A stretch of DNA of 64,000 bases, taken from assembly GCA_964007475.1 (NCBI GenBank), contig OZ023275.1, forward strand, positions 15,231,829 through 15,295,828, given 5' to 3'. The stretch comes from Hybos culiciformis. Lineage: Eukaryota > Arthropoda > Insecta > Diptera > Hybotidae. The translations under genes were made by a program, and so were the position numbers. Below, one piece after another: positions 1 to 10,432 of the stretch. How positions within the stretch are numbered: the stretch's first letter is position 1; each line of letters begins with the position of its first letter. The notes beneath the pieces were generated by a model that made no database searches, was not told where the DNA came from, and saw only the letters and a list, made by a program, of their open reading frames with translations.

Positions 1-11
1 AAATTATAATT

Positions 12-995
12 TCAATTGAATTTGCATTTTGAGAAATCCATTTCAGGATGTTGATCCATAAATTTCTTCAATACATCATTCTTTTTTTGTTCATCACTGG
101 TCGGTAAACCCATTTCTTTTTGCCTCTGATCATACATCATTTTCTCGACTAATTTTCTGGTTTCACCATCTAAATCAGATAGCTTGGATGGTTCTGGATT
201 TATTTTGCGTGTTGATATTTGTGGATCTGTTGATACCAAACGATCCCACCAATTAACTTGATTTATTTTCTCTAAAGTAATCAAAATTGTTGCGCTATCT
301 TGTAGCACCCACATAGAATCTTCTTTTTTAACTTCAGCACACAGTTCACCGTTTATTATAAGTGGATGTCCTTTGAGGCCCACTTTAATTGATTTCTTGC
401 CGATTTCGACTACGACATCGCGTGATTTAACATTAAATTTAACATCAAGTGGTATTTTAATTTCAACTTCCTGCAAAGTTTGAGTCCAACGATAATTTTC
501 TAAATCACAACCATTGCCTGAATTTGGTTTCAATTTTTTCTTCTCTTCTTCATCCATACTCTCATCTGCATCTTCACCGAGTGGTTGTGATACGTTAGTT
601 GGAGTTGTGGATTTTTGTTTTTTCTCATTATCAATTTCTTTTTGAATACGATCAGCTTCTTCATCGGTCACCTCACTGATACTTGATGCACTGGCACTGG
701 CAGTGGCTTTAGCTTCTTCTTCTTGTTGTTTGCGACGCAATGTATCTTTGCGACGTTGTTCAGCTTCTTCACGCTCTTTTTGCTTTTTCAAGTGATGTTC
801 TCGTGCGTTGGCACCTTCTTTACGAAATGCCTTTAACACCATTTTCTCCCATTCTCCATCGTTGCCACCAACAAAAAAATCAGTCTTTCTGGCTAAAAAA
901 CCGGCAATTGTTTCTAGCAATGCCGGAACACCTCCCGGATGTTTTTCGGCTAATGCCAATAAAATTCCATCAAATTGATGTTGATCTTCAGACAT
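12..995 (-). CDS. nudC: NudC, nuclear distribution protein C (dynein/Hsp90 co-chaperone)
   Basis: Single-exon gene of 327 residues, complete from the ATG at 995 to the TGA at 12-14. The N-terminal NudC helical region (about residues 1-60, containing HPGGVPALLETIAGFL) is followed by a highly charged coiled coil (about 60-140, KQKEREEAEQRRKD). A CS/p23-like beta-sandwich spans about 165-260 (YRWTQTLQEVEIKIPL through NWWDRLV), and the conserved acidic-helical C-terminus contains KLVEKMMYDQRQKEMGLP. The domain order and length match animal NudC (about 330 residues). In the family it acts in the cytoplasm as a co-chaperone supporting dynein/Lis1 function, mitosis and nuclear migration. Nothing is missing or frameshifted. 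The 3' UTR lies outside the window. The identification is secure; function is inferred from the family. Confidence 0.97.
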   Translation of the reverse strand: MSEDQHQFDGILLALAEKHPGGVPALLETIAGFLARKTDFFVGGNDGEWEKMVLKAFRKEGANAREHHLKKQKEREEAEQRRKDTLRRKQQEEEAKATASASASSISEVTDEEADRIQKEIDNEKKQKSTTPTNVSQPLGEDADESMDEEEKKKLKPNSGNGCDLENYRWTQTLQEVEIKIPLDVKFNVKSRDVVVEIGKKSIKVGLKGHPLIINGELCAEVKKEDSMWVLQDSATILITLEKINQVNWWDRLVSTDPQISTRKINPEPSKLSDLDGETRKLVEKMMYDQRQKEMGLPTSDEQKKNDVLKKFMDQHPEMDFSKCKFN

Positions 996-2430
996 ATTTT
1001 TCTTTCAAAATTTTTTTATTAATTTTTAAAAGCAATTATTATTTTTACTTATTAGAAATATTTCTTTTCTTTAAATTGTGTTGAGTTCCTTAAAATTTGT
1101 TGCCATAGAAAATAAAAAGTTTTATTTTGACGGCAAAAACACATGTCATCTTTCCAGACTTCTTATTTTCCATTAATTAAATTAATATTGGCGTCGCCGA
1201 TCATTAAAACCTTGCACCACGCAAAGCTGCTTAACTAACTTGAGAATTAATTTTTCAATTGGCTTGATTCATACAAAACTAACCTATGCGTTAACGGGCT
1301 GTCTACATTAGCGATTTAGAATCGCGCGTATTTATGAATGTTTGTATTTTTTCTGTTTCATTTATTAGTATTTGTGTTTGCTCAATATGCCACTGGGTTA
1401 GATTTACAGCATGCGATTTTTATACAGTTTTCCAAATTGTACCATTTTACTTGATTTAAATGTCAAATTAATAAAAAAAAAAAAAAAAATGCCCATACAA
1501 AAATGTATGACACTTTGGGGGCCCCTATCACCGAAACGGGGTTTTTGCCCAAAGAACTGATTTCAGTTTTGGGAGTTTGGGCACCGCCTCTACCCCCCTC
1601 CAAGTTTCAGCCCATTCTGAGTGGTTCAAGGAAACTGTAGTATCGCCCTTTTTTGTTTTGGTTAAACAAATTGTCAAAATTAAAAAGCAAATAGTAGAAA
1701 TAAAAGTGAGTAGGGATTTCGTAAACGCAGCTTTAGTACTTAAATCTTAAAATTTAAGTGCAGATGGGGCATAATATGTTCTTATATTCGAAAAATTTTC
1801 CTTATGGCTTAGTATGCTGACACAAAAAAAGTAGTACACTGTGGAAAAAAATGAGATTTTTCATATAAATTTTTGCTGCTGAAAAATGTTTGAAAAATTT
1901 TTTTTTTAGTTTTTGCTTTGTAGTACGCTGATAAAAAAAAATTGTTTACTGGGTGACAAAAAATGTATTTTGCAGCTGCTTTTTTGCAAATATTTTTCTA
2001 CCCAGGAAGATAAATGATTGCAAAAACTTGACATTACAAAAAAAAGTTTGTTTGATTTGTTTATTATTGGGTTAGAATAATAAAAAATTAATAAAAATAA
2101 TCAGATGCTTGTGTCAAATAGTTGTCAAAATTTATGAAACATTTTTCAGATATTTTTCAGTGATATTTTTTGCAACCTTTCTTTTTTCACAGCGGACTAA
2201 GCCTATAACAAAAAACAGCAATTAGTAATTTATTTTGCTCGAAGTTTTCAACGACTTCGCGCTTTTGTTTATTTTTTTGACAAACAAAAACAAACTTTGG
2301 AATTAGATTGGAAGGGGTAACGAACGACGGGGAAATTGTGAAGAAACCTGAATTGTAAAAGTAAACTAAACTATCTGTATAGAGATGATATTGATGACTT
2401 AAAATTTACTAAAAAAACCCTGAAACTTAC
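996..2430. other. intergenic or intronic stretch, no gene recognised
   Basis: Between NudC and the first exon at 2431-2527 no coding exon was recognised. It holds a short GC-richer patch at about 1490-1660 (contains gggggcccc and accgcctctacccccctcc) that stands out against the AT-rich background and may be a repeat remnant. It also holds a weak inverted-repeat element at 1803-2207, listed separately. If the exon at 2431-2527 belongs to a gene continuing leftwards, this stretch would be part of its intron. Confidence 0.5.
1803..2207. mobile_element. possible MITE with imperfect terminal inverted repeats
   Basis: The left end reads TATGGCTTAGTATGCTGACA and the reverse complement of the right end reads TATAGGCTTAGTCCGCTGTG, sharing GGCTTAGT and GCTG with several mismatches. 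A related internal copy (tagtacgctgataaaaaaa) lies near 1921. It has no ORF. No target duplication could be defined. Old non-autonomous element is the likeliest reading, but the repeat is imperfect. Confidence 0.35.
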
Positions 2431-2527
2431 CTTCTCCTGGAGTGTAGAGCCTGGGACTTTGACCATTTGATGTTAAAGTATTATCAACTCTTTCAGACGC
2501 TAATCGTATTTTAACATTAGCTTTCAT
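2431..2527 (-). CDS. isolated first coding exon of an unidentified gene
   Basis: The ATG at 2527 opens 32 codons (start MKANVKIRLASERVDN, end SPRLYTPGEG) that run into a consensus donor GTAAGT at 2430-2425, leaving phase 1. No matching downstream exon was found between here and NudC, so either the next exon lies beyond the window, making NudC nested in its intron, or this is an orphan exon. The ending RLYTPGE loosely recalls the N-terminus of exosome cap protein Rrp4/EXOSC2, which continues with a GFMRGHGTY motif that was not found here, so that name is a guess only. It lies head-to-head with the gene at 3148. Confidence 0.45.
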
Positions 2528-3147
2528 TTTAAAATTTTAATTAAACAAAAAAAACGCGCTATAAATAAAAAAATGTTGACAACTGGAAAGATTGGATTTT
2601 TTGGAAATGTTCAAAACATCAAACGTAAAAATTTTAAAAGTCATTTAGCTTAACAAGTGCACAATTGCTAGCGGTTATCAAACAAAAAAAGTACTACTTA
2701 GGTACTAGCTGTCATTTGGCAATTATTTATCAACCAAACCACCAAACCACGAAATTGAAGAAAACAATCATTCCAAATATTCTAATCGGCAATCATTTAA
2801 AACAGTTTCGATTCAAATTTCAAATTTGTAAATGTAAACTTAAACTTTAATTTAAATATTAAAATTGGTTTCTTTATTTGAGGACATTTTTTTATTCCAT
2901 TTGTGTCAGACCAATAACACAGGTACCTTAATCAAATTTAATTACAAATATTTCTAATTAAATGACGGAGAAGCCGATCAATTCGGTAACTAAATACCTG
3001 CTTCTTTAAAAATGTATTTCAAAGGCATTAGGTAGTTTTAATATTTGACCCCAGTTTGGTGAAGTCATCTAACCTATTTCATTTGCAAACATTATTTTTT
3101 TCGTAAAAATAATAGAAAATTGATTTTTTAGGTCTGCATACCTTCAA
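2528..3147. promoter_or_regulatory. probable bidirectional promoter region
   Basis: About 620 bp separates the divergent start codons at 2527 (-) and 3148 (+). No TATA box or other defined element was recognised. A small open segment at 2961-2984 (MTEKPINS followed by GTAACT) could be a short upstream exon for the + strand gene, but its phase (0) does not fit the long frame. A tttttag acceptor-like site lies at about 3125-3132. Confidence 0.35.
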
Positions 3148-3645
3148 ATGGCAGAAGTATTCAGTCAATTATTAGTATTAGAGGGAATGAAGTGTTTCAA
3201 AGAGACAAGCGATGAAATTTTTGAAACTATTAATGATAAACATAAAAAATATGATGCAGTTAAAGGGGAACATGAAAGACAATATCATAATTTAGTTCAA
3301 TTAATAACGTTATCATTTAATTATAATGTAATTAACAAAATTGCGGTTGAATTGAATAAGCATGTATCAAATTCAATTTTAGAGGAATACTCATCAGAGA
3401 GTATTGTTCGAATTATACGTCCATCTAATATTCACTATTTATCAACTGATATTACTTTCAAAGAATTATTAAATAATTTAAATTTTTGTAAAAAAAAATT
3501 GAATTCAGTATTTGAAAATACTTTAAAAAATAAGAATGAAATGGAAGAGATTCGTTCGATTTTAAAGGAAATTGAATTAATTTTAAAAATGTATGCACCA
3601 AAAACATTTGATTATATGCTGATGTATTTTGATTTAAATTTTTAA
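3148..3645 (+). CDS. uncharacterised coiled-coil protein, 165 residues
   Basis: An open frame from the ATG at 3148 to the TAA at 3643-3645, not recognised as any known family. The sequence is strongly helical and charged, with predicted coiled-coil stretches at about residues 20-50 and 115-150 (NKNEMEEIRSILKEIELIL). It has no signal peptide, membrane segment or metal-binding motif. A tttttag acceptor-like sequence ends at about 3132, and the frame stays open for five codons upstream of the ATG to that point, so the visible frame may be the terminal exon of a slightly longer protein. An AATAAA signal follows at about 3731. Codon use matches the AT-rich neighbours. It is transcribed away from the exon at 2431-2527 and converges on the zinc-finger gene at 3842-4946. 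Confidence 0.6.
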   Translation: MAEVFSQLLVLEGMKCFKETSDEIFETINDKHKKYDAVKGEHERQYHNLVQLITLSFNYNVINKIAVELNKHVSNSILEEYSSESIVRIIRPSNIHYLSTDITFKELLNNLNFCKKKLNSVFENTLKNKNEMEEIRSILKEIELILKMYAPKTFDYMLMYFDLNF

Positions 3646-3841
3646 ATAGAAAAGCTAATAATTTTTTTTTTAAATTAACATTATTTTTAATATAATTATA
3701 ATATTTTGTAATTAAAGTTTATACAACTGAATAAAGAATATCAAATAACCCCATTCCCATCAAAGTTAAATTGGCTAGTTTTGTTATTTAGTTATTTTCA
3801 TAATTTTATTTATAAAATTTGCATGAAAAAGAGAAAACAAG

Positions 3842-4946
3842 TTAATGCGACCCTTTATGTTGCTTTAATATTGTAGAATTGTGTGGCAATATTTTTTTGC
3901 AATGATTACATTGGATTTTTACTAATGAAATTTTACAAATCTTTTTATCAGGAGCTGAAAAAAAAAGTTATTTAAAAAATTTACAAATAAGAAAATAAAT
4001 AGTAAGTAAGTAGTCAAAAGAAGGTTAATATGAGAGGATCTTAAATATATAATGCATATTTACCTAAAACATTATAAGAATCCAAAAGAGTGTTTTTAGT
4101 CGCATCATAATTTAAAATGAAAAAATCTGTAAATGAAACATTCGGGAATATTTTTCGAGTTTTAAATTTTTTCATATCATCAGTTAATTTTGTTTCTATT
4201 TCTAATAATTTCTGTGCATTGATAATAGAAGAAAATGAATTAATTTTAAATGTTTTTGAAATTTTTCCATTATTGTTAACACTGGAATTTATTTCATTAG
4301 AAGAACATAAGTCGTTGTGAAAATTTTTTAGTAATGAAAACCTTTTTCCTGTTTTTATTTTAAATTTATCTTTATCCACATCACTATCAATCCGATTTTT
4401 CTTATTGTCATAATTTTGTTGCAAATTTACGGTTTTAGGCGTTTTGTATTCATTTTGTAAATTTTCATATCCTTTGTCTTTTAAATATTCGATAAAATTA
4501 GTGTCCACAATAGGTAGTTCGTACGTTGTAATGTTTTCATTGTCATCCAGATTTAATTCATTGTTTATTTCATTTTTTATACTCAAATTATCATCGATTT
4601 CAATTAGTTCCTCAACAGAAATCTCTACAAAGTTTTCTTCGGCGAATAATTTTTGGTTCGATATAGATATTTGCGTCTCTGTCTGACTGATCATTGAGTT
4701 GCTAACATCTTCTGATTGTTGCTTTTGTCTATTTTCAAAAAATGATTCTAGCTCTTTCCCAAACAAATATTGTTTATGGGTATTTTTAATGTGAGCAACT
4801 GAAAATTTAGTGTAAAAAAATAGCACAACTTATTAACATTATCATTAAATATTAAATACATATATTGCTAACAAATGTAACTGCAAATAGTTCTAATTAT
4901 AGAACTTACTCGAACCAAAGTTAGTCGATGATTCACAAAGCCACAT
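3842..4946 (-). CDS. uncharacterised three-exon protein with a C-terminal C2H2-like zinc finger
   Basis: A gene model of 294 residues built by hand. Exon 1 is 4910-4946 (ATG, MWLCESSTNFGS, donor GTAAGT), exon 2 is 4064-4798 (acceptor TTTTCAG, donor GTAAAT), and exon 3 is 3842-3954 (acceptor TTTCAG, stop TAA at 3842-3844). All phases agree (1 and 1). The long middle is hydrophilic, rich in Asn, Glu and Lys, and probably mostly disordered. The C-terminus carries a C-x2-C-x13-H-x3-H finger (CNHCKK through LKQHKGSH) ending at the stop codon. Family and partners are not recognised; a nuclear role is only suggested by the finger. A second open frame also crosses exon 1 (see findings), so the 5' end is uncertain. 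Confidence 0.6.
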
Positions 4947-5060
4947 TCTGGTGGTTTTGATTCTGAAATGAGCCTTGAGGAAAGCCTGAAACTAAAGTGA
5001 ATAACGTTGAATTGGAAGTGAAACATCTCAAACCACACATTAAGTTTCGATGTTTTGTAA

Positions 5061-5100
5061 GGGATCCCAATTATGTCAAAGGGATCCCAATTATGTCAAA
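5061..5100. repeat. 20-bp tandem duplication (2 copies)
   Basis: The unit gggatcccaattatgtcaaa occurs twice without mismatch. It lies in non-coding sequence upstream of the zinc-finger gene and was probably produced by replication slippage. Confidence 0.9.
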
Positions 5101-5535
5101 GAAGTTACAAAAAAACCAAATCAATTAAAAAAAACTATATTTTATAGATTTATGACCGTTGATCAAAATCTCTTAAAAACGATTATAGGAATATTCCATT
5201 TTTTATATAGTATGTATTATTCATTATCCAGTAGCATTCAAAACAATTTTAAGGGTTCGGCGTAATGATTGGATGCAGAGGATGCTTCAAAATAATCCAA
5301 CGAAATATTTGTGAAGGACAGTTCGTTGTGATGTTCAATAGGACTTCATGAAACAAGGTCAGTCGACAAGGTCAGCTGTAATCTATTTTATATGCCTCAA
5401 AACAAACTCAACTAAGAATGTACTTAAAATAGATTTGGAAAACATCGATAATTTTCTGTATCCTCAAATCGGACCTGGCTACCTGTTAATTCTTTTGGAA
5501 TTTAGAATTTCAAATAAGAAAAACAAGAAATTTAC

Positions 5536-5899
5536 CAAAATCATATGCTTCCAAAAATGTTTTTGAACATAAGTTATTTTTTGTAAGAACTGGTAATAAT
5601 TCGTGATCACTTTCTGAATAATGTGAATTGTGACGAATTTCGCATGTGCATACCAGAATTAAATCAAATTGGTCAGAAATTATAATTTCGCCACAATTAT
5701 AATAAAAAATTGTTTTCTGTTGAGCTTCCATTGATTTTGATGTCTTCATTAGAGAATTTAAATCATTTGTGAGTTCGTTTTCTATCTAAAATAATATAAA
5801 AAAAAATTAGTTTAATCAAATCTATTTAATAGTTAATAGATATTATACCTGTGACTTGGTTCTTAGTACATCAGATAAAAGATAGCAGACAGTAATATT
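5536..5899 (-). CDS. possible two-exon fragment of an unidentified gene
   Basis: Two adjacent open segments join in frame. One spans 5849-5899 (acceptor CTAG, donor GTATAA, ending LRTKSQ). The other spans 5536-5785 (acceptor TTATTTTAG, donor GTAAATTTC, starting IENELTNDLNSLMK and containing FDLILVCTCEIRH). The phases match (0, then 1 at the exit). The peptide is not recognised. A further in-phase continuation would use an acceptor at about 4962 and run through the exon-1 segment of the zinc-finger gene in another frame, ending shortly after 4798. Whether this is a gene, a second transcript of the same locus or chance is open. Confidence 0.3.
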
Positions 5900-7248
5900 C
5901 TAGTTAATATATTCACTATACTAGATCCTAATAAGTATAAATGTTGAACAATATTTTTTATTTTTTGTTTGTAAAGACGGTGACAGTGGTCAAATTGAAT
6001 AATATAAATTCACAATATTAGTTTCTTACTATAATAGGTAAATTTAGTATAATTCTTAATACCATTATATAATATAAATTCTAATTTCATATAGTGTAGT
6101 ATAGTTTATAGAGTCAGAGTGTAGTATTTATAGCAGGTAGCACTTTAATCGAGTTCGAGTTCGTTGTTTGTTCGATCGAGCGTTTGATTTGATTTCTTTC
6201 TTGTTTATTTTGTTTACTATTCAAGTATAAAACTGAACAATTTGACATTTGACACTTGACAGTGATATAATACACTGTTGACTTACGACAATCAAACTAT
6301 GCATACAAATTAAGTAATTTTTAGCCCTCCACAAGTCCATACCTAATTTTTTTTTACTAATTGATGACTCGTTCAGCGGTATAATAAAAAACGTTTTATA
6401 AAATCTTTCGTACAAAAAAAAAAACAACGAATGGGAATAGATTTTAATGGTCTAAATTAATTTTTTGTTGTTTCTTGGTTACAAAGGGAACAGGTTTAGA
6501 TAAAAAATTAGATTAGCTTAGTAGGTTTAGGTTCACAGTCACACAAACAAAATATAACATAACATAGACATAACATAACACATGATCGATAGTGCATATG
6601 TTATTAACAGGAATAAGCTATATAATATGCTTTCCATGCCATTCTTAAAATAAATAATTAATATGATTAAGAAAATTTGAACTGAACGTGTTGATAATTT
6701 GCCTTTAGTTACACCATATAAAATTCTAAGATCTTGTTCTTGGTAGCTTGACTGGAAACACCAACTAGTAATCAATCTTACAATTTCGATCAATGAATGT
6801 TCTTGGCCAGTGGAGGCATATATAACTTTGACACGAATTACCAATAAAGCTTTCAATTCAACACTAGGAAATTTTTTATATGGTGTTGATGTATATTTTA
6901 TTTTAATTAGGGTTCGTTTGAGTGAATTGCTTAAGGAAGATTATTATACCTACTACCTACCAAAGGCCATTAATTGACGAACTTTCCGCTATAAAAGAAC
7001 CTCTAGTCTCTTAAAATTTCTTTCTTATGTTGATTTTTCTGAAAATTTAAAAATTCTAAACATTTTTTTTATTGATTTATAAGAAATATTTTTGTTTTAT
7101 ATTTAATATTATTTTATAAATAACAGAGAATTTAAAGAGAAATACTTTAATTTTTTCATCAACCCAAAGGAAATTTTTTTTTCTATATTTTTGTAATTTA
7201 AATAGTTTGCAATAATAATAAAGTAAAAAATATTTCTTCAATATTTTT
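5900..7248. other. intergenic, no gene recognised
   Basis: AT-rich sequence with only short, unsupported open frames. The longest, at 6539-6856 on the - strand, has no recognisable similarity and poor coding character. Nothing else stands out apart from several short 'tataatataaattc'-type repeats around 5990-6090. Confidence 0.5.
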
Positions 7249-8795
7249 TTATAATATCCAGAAATATAATATAAATACAAATAGAACAATTCCAGCAGCT
7301 GCTGCTTTAACATACATTGATTTGCGGTTTAAATAAGTTGCATCTTTTTTATATTTTTGAGACATCATTGATAATGTTTGTGTCTTATTATCCAATTCTA
7401 AAAATAAAAAAAAAAAATTCAAGATTCAATTTTTAATCCTTATTTATTAATTTTAATTGTGGCCAATTGAATGTCATGTATAATGAATTCGAATCATTGA
7501 TTTTAAAAAAGTCGTTAAAACACGACTTTTTGACTTGTGAAAAAACGTATTTTACAAGAACTCAAAACGAAAATGCTTAAATTAATAACAGATGAATTAT
7601 AATTTCGAAAGCATAATTCTATAATTAAGTAGTAGGTATAAAAAATCTTAAGATCCTTAAATAAACTGAACTCTTAATATTATTTCACAGAACTTACCAG
7701 CAAGAACAGTCCCACGTTGAAGTACATCGTCAATGTTTTGGACCTTAAATTACATTTAAAAAGATTTTTTTAATTAAAAATAAAATTTACAAAAACAAAA
7801 ATTATGAACTGCATATAGGAGTATTAAATATTACCATAATTCTTTGAACATCTTGTAATTGATTATTTATTGTATTTATATTTCTTCTACGATCTGTTAA
7901 TTGTTTTTTAGCTTTCTGTATGTAAACATCAAACTCAATAAATGCATAAGGTCGAGTGACTGTGTTAACTTTTCTACCATAATTTGTATGAAATTCTTGC
8001 GCCAAATCTTCTAAATAATTAAATGCTAATCGTTTTGAATACATCTTATCACACATCACCAAATAACAAACATCGTTTTCTATTAAATAACTGAAATAAT
8101 ATTTCTTTTGAATATATTTTATCACACATCACCAAATAACAAACATTGTTTTCTATTAAATAACTGAAATAATATTTCTTTTAATTAGATAAAATAGGTA
8201 TAGTTTTCGAGAGAACACCTTGAATTTACTTATTGTATTTTAGATATTAGGCATTAGCAGCCTACCTTTTAAATTAAAAAAAGTACTGATTTGGTATTGG
8301 CAGTAGGAATGTTCAATTAGAATCAAATAAATTGTTAGTGGAAAGGCAAAAATTTTTCTCAAGATTACGTCGTTTATTACGTTAAAAAAAATTATTGTTC
8401 TTCAGGCTAAATATTAGCTACAAACGCCTAGTCAATATCATAAAAAATGTTACATAAAAACACCTTAACTAGTTTAGGTGTGTACCAAAAAACCTGATCA
8501 AAATACCAAAAAAAAAAATCTTACTGAAATAGATAAGGACCAGTTTCAATACTGCATTTCGGTGGTGAATGAGACCCTAATTTTCTGAATAACATTTTTG
8601 CTTGATTTTGATACTCCAATATACTTCGGCCAGTCTACAAGTACAAAATTTATTATGATTAGTATGAATTAAAAAAAAAAAATTCATAATTTAATAATTA
8701 TTTTAGAAATAAAATTTTACCTGTTCATCCTCTTGCATAGTTCCAACTAATGGGAGACCATCAATAACACGAGCAATCATTGTCAATAGAGCCAT
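7249..8795 (-). CDS. Sec22: Sec22, ER-Golgi longin R-SNARE
   Basis: Five exons give 211 residues, the usual Sec22b length. They are 8721-8795 ([18 protein letters not shown]), 8525-8634, 7835-8090, 7698-7743 and 7249-7397, with the stop TAA at 7249-7251. All junctions are GT-AG and in phase. Residues 1 to about 125 form the longin domain ([29 protein letters not shown]). The SNARE helix spans about 130-190 with the zero-layer arginine in DVLQRG, followed by [13 protein letters not shown], and the tail anchor is the C-terminal hydrophobic stretch ending [10 protein letters not shown]. The family mediates membrane fusion between ER and Golgi, cytosolic side, tail-anchored. A tandem duplication overlaps the exon-3 acceptor; only the exon-proximal copy keeps the frame. 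Confidence 0.96.
8033..8182. repeat. 73-bp tandem duplication spanning the Sec22 exon-3 acceptor
   Basis: Two copies with a period of 73 bp (about 8033-8105 and 8106-8178, extending a few bases) differ at only a few positions. Each contains an ATTATTTCAG acceptor (- strand) followed by the first codons of Sec22 exon 3. Because 73 is not a multiple of 3, use of the outer acceptor would shift the frame. Confidence 0.92.
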
Positions 8796-9291
8796 TGTAG
8801 GTATTTCTTTGATTTTATTTTTATTTAATTATTGTGGTCTATAATTTTCGTCAAATTTTCATTAAAAAAATAATATTATTATTTTTTTAATTTAAACTTT
8901 ATAAAAGAATTTCACAAAAAAAACTAAATTGAAGATTTTGATTTTTTGGACACGAAAACAGAAAATGTCAAATTCGCCCAGTTAACAAAAAAAAAGAAAG
9001 AAATATGACCAAGTGAAATAGTGACCTGACCAAAATTAAAATTTTTTGAAAAAAAAAAAAGTAAAGTTAATATTTAACAGGCAAATAGTATTTATTATTA
9101 TTTATTAATTATTATAATTAAAATGAATTGGCTAGATAAATAAAGTTAAGGTATAATAAACAGAATGCGGCATTGCAACCAAAGTTATATTATGACATTA
9201 TGGGACGGTAAAAAAGGAAAATAAATATTAGTTTTCTCATAGATAATATTCCACGAATATATGTGATTATGTCAATCTGCGATAAATCTAT

Positions 9292-9614
9292 AGTGCTTCT
9301 CCCAGGATTTTTATTTTTCTTGAATAAAAATATTTTAACATAAAAATATTTTGATAGTGTCAAAAAAATACAAATTCTCCGGAGAATAATTTTTTTACTT
9401 TTTTTTATTATTTCTTTCAAGAGAAAAAATGTTTTAAACATTCAAATGAAAACAACTTTGATTTGACAGTAATGATGTTTTTTTGTACAGAATATTTTAA
9501 TACATGCCTTGGGGCATGTATTAAAAATTCAATTTGAAATATTTTTGACATTAAATTACACTAACAAAATACATTAGGAATATTTTTATTCAGAAAAATC
9601 CTGGGAGAAGCACT
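9292..9614. mobile_element. MITE with terminal inverted repeats AGTGCTTCTCCCAGGA
   Basis: A 323-bp element. The left end AGTGCTTCTCCCAGGATTTT is matched in inverted orientation at the right end (AAAATCCTGGGAGAAGCACT), and similarity continues into TGAATAAAAATATT with a short indel. TAT lies on both flanks, compatible with a TA-type target duplication as in Tc1/mariner-derived MITEs. The interior has no transposase. A perfect 14-bp hairpin sits inside at 9495-9526. Confidence 0.75.
9495..9526. repeat. perfect 14-bp stem hairpin
   Basis: Arms ttttaatacatgcc and ggcatgtattaaaa are separated by a four-base loop (ttgg). It lies within the MITE at 9292-9614. Confidence 0.85.
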
Positions 9615-10105
9615 TATGTGATAAATAATTTTAATTCTTACTTTTTGCACAAAATAAATATTATTTTGTGCATTTCAATAATTTTTCTTTTTGTTATTGT
9701 AGAGTTGTTATTATTTAACATGCACCTGTTACCGTTCAATAAAAAGTTTCTTTCTGTCAGATTAAAAAAAGTTCCACGTCTAAAACTTCAAGTTAAAAAA
9801 TTAATTAATTTTTTTTTTTTTTGCTATTTATAAATTTTAATTAATATTTTCGAAATAAAATTATAAAAAAAATATTTGTTTTGTATTTTGTTAAATAATT
9901 TTCATATTTTGTGATAAAAATTGTGAGTAAAAAAAAATATAATTTTGAATAAAATAAAGGTGAAAGTTGATTCTTTTTTATTTTGTTTAAGATTTCTATT
10001 TTCATATTTCCTCACCGCCTTCCCTCATAGGGTTTTTTTTAATTCAAGAACCCAACAAAAAAAATTACAATTTCATATCAAATTTTAAAGTGTCATTAAC
10101 GCAGT

Positions 10106-10432
10106 GGTTAGACGAGAGTAAAAACTAGTCTTAACTATTTACAATTGTATGAGTTTTTTATTTGTATTTGTGATGTAATTATACTCCACTGGCTTAACTA
10201 TAGTTAAAACTATTTACAAACTATTTTATTATTTTACTTCACTTTTTAGTTTTTATTTACATTTCAAAAAAAAAAGTATTTCATTTGACAAGTAATACTT
10301 TAGATTCAGAATATTTTTTAGTTAAAACTATTAGTTATAACTATTTCAAAATTTTATTTTTTTTATACAATTTTTCACACATACATTCAAAAAACATCTT
10401 AGTTATAACTAGTTTTTAGTCTCGTCTAACCC
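10106..10432. mobile_element. MITE with terminal inverted repeats GGTTAGACGAGA
   Basis: A 327-bp element whose left end GGTTAGACGAGAGTAAAAAC is matched in inverted orientation at the right end with about one mismatch over the first 24 bases. Both ends continue into TAGT and AACTA motifs, and AACTA/TAGTT words recur internally. It has no coding capacity. A target duplication is not evident. Confidence 0.75.

Noticed and set aside
5050..5570. Two short + strand frames near the 20-bp duplication
   Set aside because: Low-complexity peptides with no splice or family support.
6539..6856. 105-codon - strand frame between Sec22 and the zinc-finger gene
   Set aside because: No family resemblance, poor start context, and a GTAAG plus CAG pair inside is only 30 nt apart, too short for an intron.
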